Below, in pieces: positions 63,460 to 64,000 of a stretch of DNA of 64,000 nucleotides. A program made the position numbers and the translations under genes. The stretch lies in assembly GCA_019694575.1 (NCBI GenBank), contig JAIBBR010000002.1, forward strand, positions 1 through 64,000, read 5' to 3'. The notes under the pieces were generated by a model, which had not been told where the DNA came from, made no database searches, and saw only the letters and a list, made by a program, of their open reading frames with translations. This DNA comes from Myxococcaceae bacterium. Lineage in GTDB: Bacteria > Myxococcota > Myxococcia > Myxococcales > Myxococcaceae. Within the stretch, counting starts at the first letter, position 1. Every line of letters starts with the position of its first letter.

Positions 63460-63489
63460 CCGCGCGTTGACGTTCATCTTCGGCTCACC

Positions 63490-64000
63490 GTGAGTGCTGC
63501 CCTTGCCCTTTTCGTGTGCGGCATCAGCCTGGCGCAGGCCGACGGTGGCGTGGCTGCGACTGATGCAGGCCTGGCCCCCCTTTCTTCGCTCGCTAGCGGC
63601 GCCGACCCAGGAGCGTCGACCGGCCCCATTTTTCGCGCGGGTATCGAGCTCGGTTTTACGTCGTACCCTTCAGGCCCGTTGGGAGGCCAGCAAGACTTGC
63701 TGGGAGACGTCACTTTGCTGTTAAGCATTGACGCGGCTGAAGACTTCTCGCTCGAGCTGGGAGCTGCTTTTCGCTTACGGCTGTTTGACGACCCTCCGGC
63801 GCAACGCGACCAAGACATTGGCGGCGTGCTGCGCAAAGCCGACTGGGACGAGCCGAGCGACTTTGGGCAAATCATTCGCTACCTGCGCATCGCCGGTGAC
63901 GACAGCGCGCTTGGCCTGCGCGTCGGCCGCTTTCGAAAATATTCGCTGGGCTTAGGCCACCTGCTCTCTCGCTATTCGAACCAAGAGAACCCCGACTACC
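63490..64000 (+). CDS. Partial exported, outer-membrane-like protein, runs off the window
   Basis: The frame from GTG 63490 stays open to the last base (170 codons, no stop). It starts with a signal-like segment (SAALALFVCGISLAQADGG) and continues with alternating strands (GPIFRAGIELGFTSYPSGPL; LLLSIDAAEDFSLELGAAFR; IIRYLRIAGDDSALGLRVGR), as in a beta-barrel or porin-like protein. Previous in-frame stop is at 63457-63459. The 3' end lies beyond the window. Confidence 0.6.
   Translation, partial: MSAALALFVCGISLAQADGGVAATDAGLAPLSSLASGADPGASTGPIFRAGIELGFTSYPSGPLGGQQDLLGDVTLLLSIDAAEDFSLELGAAFRLRLFDDPPAQRDQDIGGVLRKADWDEPSDFGQIIRYLRIAGDDSALGLRVGRFRKYSLGLGHLLSRYSNQENPDY

Overview
This is a high-GC, densely coded bacterial window that looks like a member of the Myxococcota (delta-proteobacterial lineage). 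The evidence is indirect: five Hanks-type kinase or pseudokinase domains, several lipoproteins with Thr/Gly-Gly-Gly repeats behind a small Cys module, a complete alternative complex III plus caa3 oxidase operon, and a TonB-like domain fused to a TonB-dependent receptor. No rRNA, tRNA or CRISPR array was seen.

Layout. 1-5978: surface lipoproteins and a small hypothetical gene. A perfect 13-bp stem terminator (5997-6049) closes this block. 6135-18495: one uninterrupted plus-strand respiratory operon, actABCDEF, a small membrane gene, a Sco-type copper chaperone and caa3 oxidase subunits II, I, III and IV; nearly all junctions overlap by 1-14 bases. It should carry electrons from quinol through alternative complex III directly to the cytochrome c domain on subunit II and then to oxygen. 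18528-20455: minus-strand diguanylate cyclase and Fe-S uracil-DNA glycosylase. 20541-24741: helical protein, membrane Ser/Thr kinase, divergent DraG-like hydrolase. 25068-32783: TonB-dependent receptor, unknown proteins and a large lipoprotein. 32808-36293: a membrane pseudokinase followed by an APH-type kinase and a HopA1-like protein whose genes overlap by 4 bases; this pair resembles the split Ser/Thr dehydratase of class V lanthipeptide and thioamitide pathways, but no precursor gene is visible. 36869-42343: threonine aldolase, then a metal-handling region (NiCoT-like permease and a Zn/Mn-type ABC importer). 42369-53796: MshEN-like domain proteins (one fused to a kinase), L-serine dehydratase, FHA-GAF-adenylate cyclase, a large lipoprotein, and a fused pseudokinase-kinase. 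54034-58060: an isolated atpA, an RDD-TPR membrane protein and a TPR lipoprotein. 58162-61640: four minus-strand genes (acetyltransferase, secreted and lipoproteins). 61713-64000: ECF sigma factor, membrane anti-sigma factor, secreted protein and a truncated outer-membrane-like protein running off the window.

The intergenic gaps over 300 bases (near 3.8, 24.9, 36.5 and 46.8 kb) are not random. They hold four copies of one MITE-like element of about 220-265 bp with imperfect terminal inverted repeats and an internal hairpin. Hairpin-only relatives lie at 36810-36850 and 58070-58125. A decayed C-terminal piece of a DUF4143-type ATPase lies just upstream of atpA.

The most interesting items are the APH/HopA1-like pair next to a pseudokinase, the dispersed element family, the pseudokinase-kinase fusion, the MshEN-kinase fusion and the DraG-like protein with altered metal ligands. 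All family calls were made by eye from motifs, without database searches.
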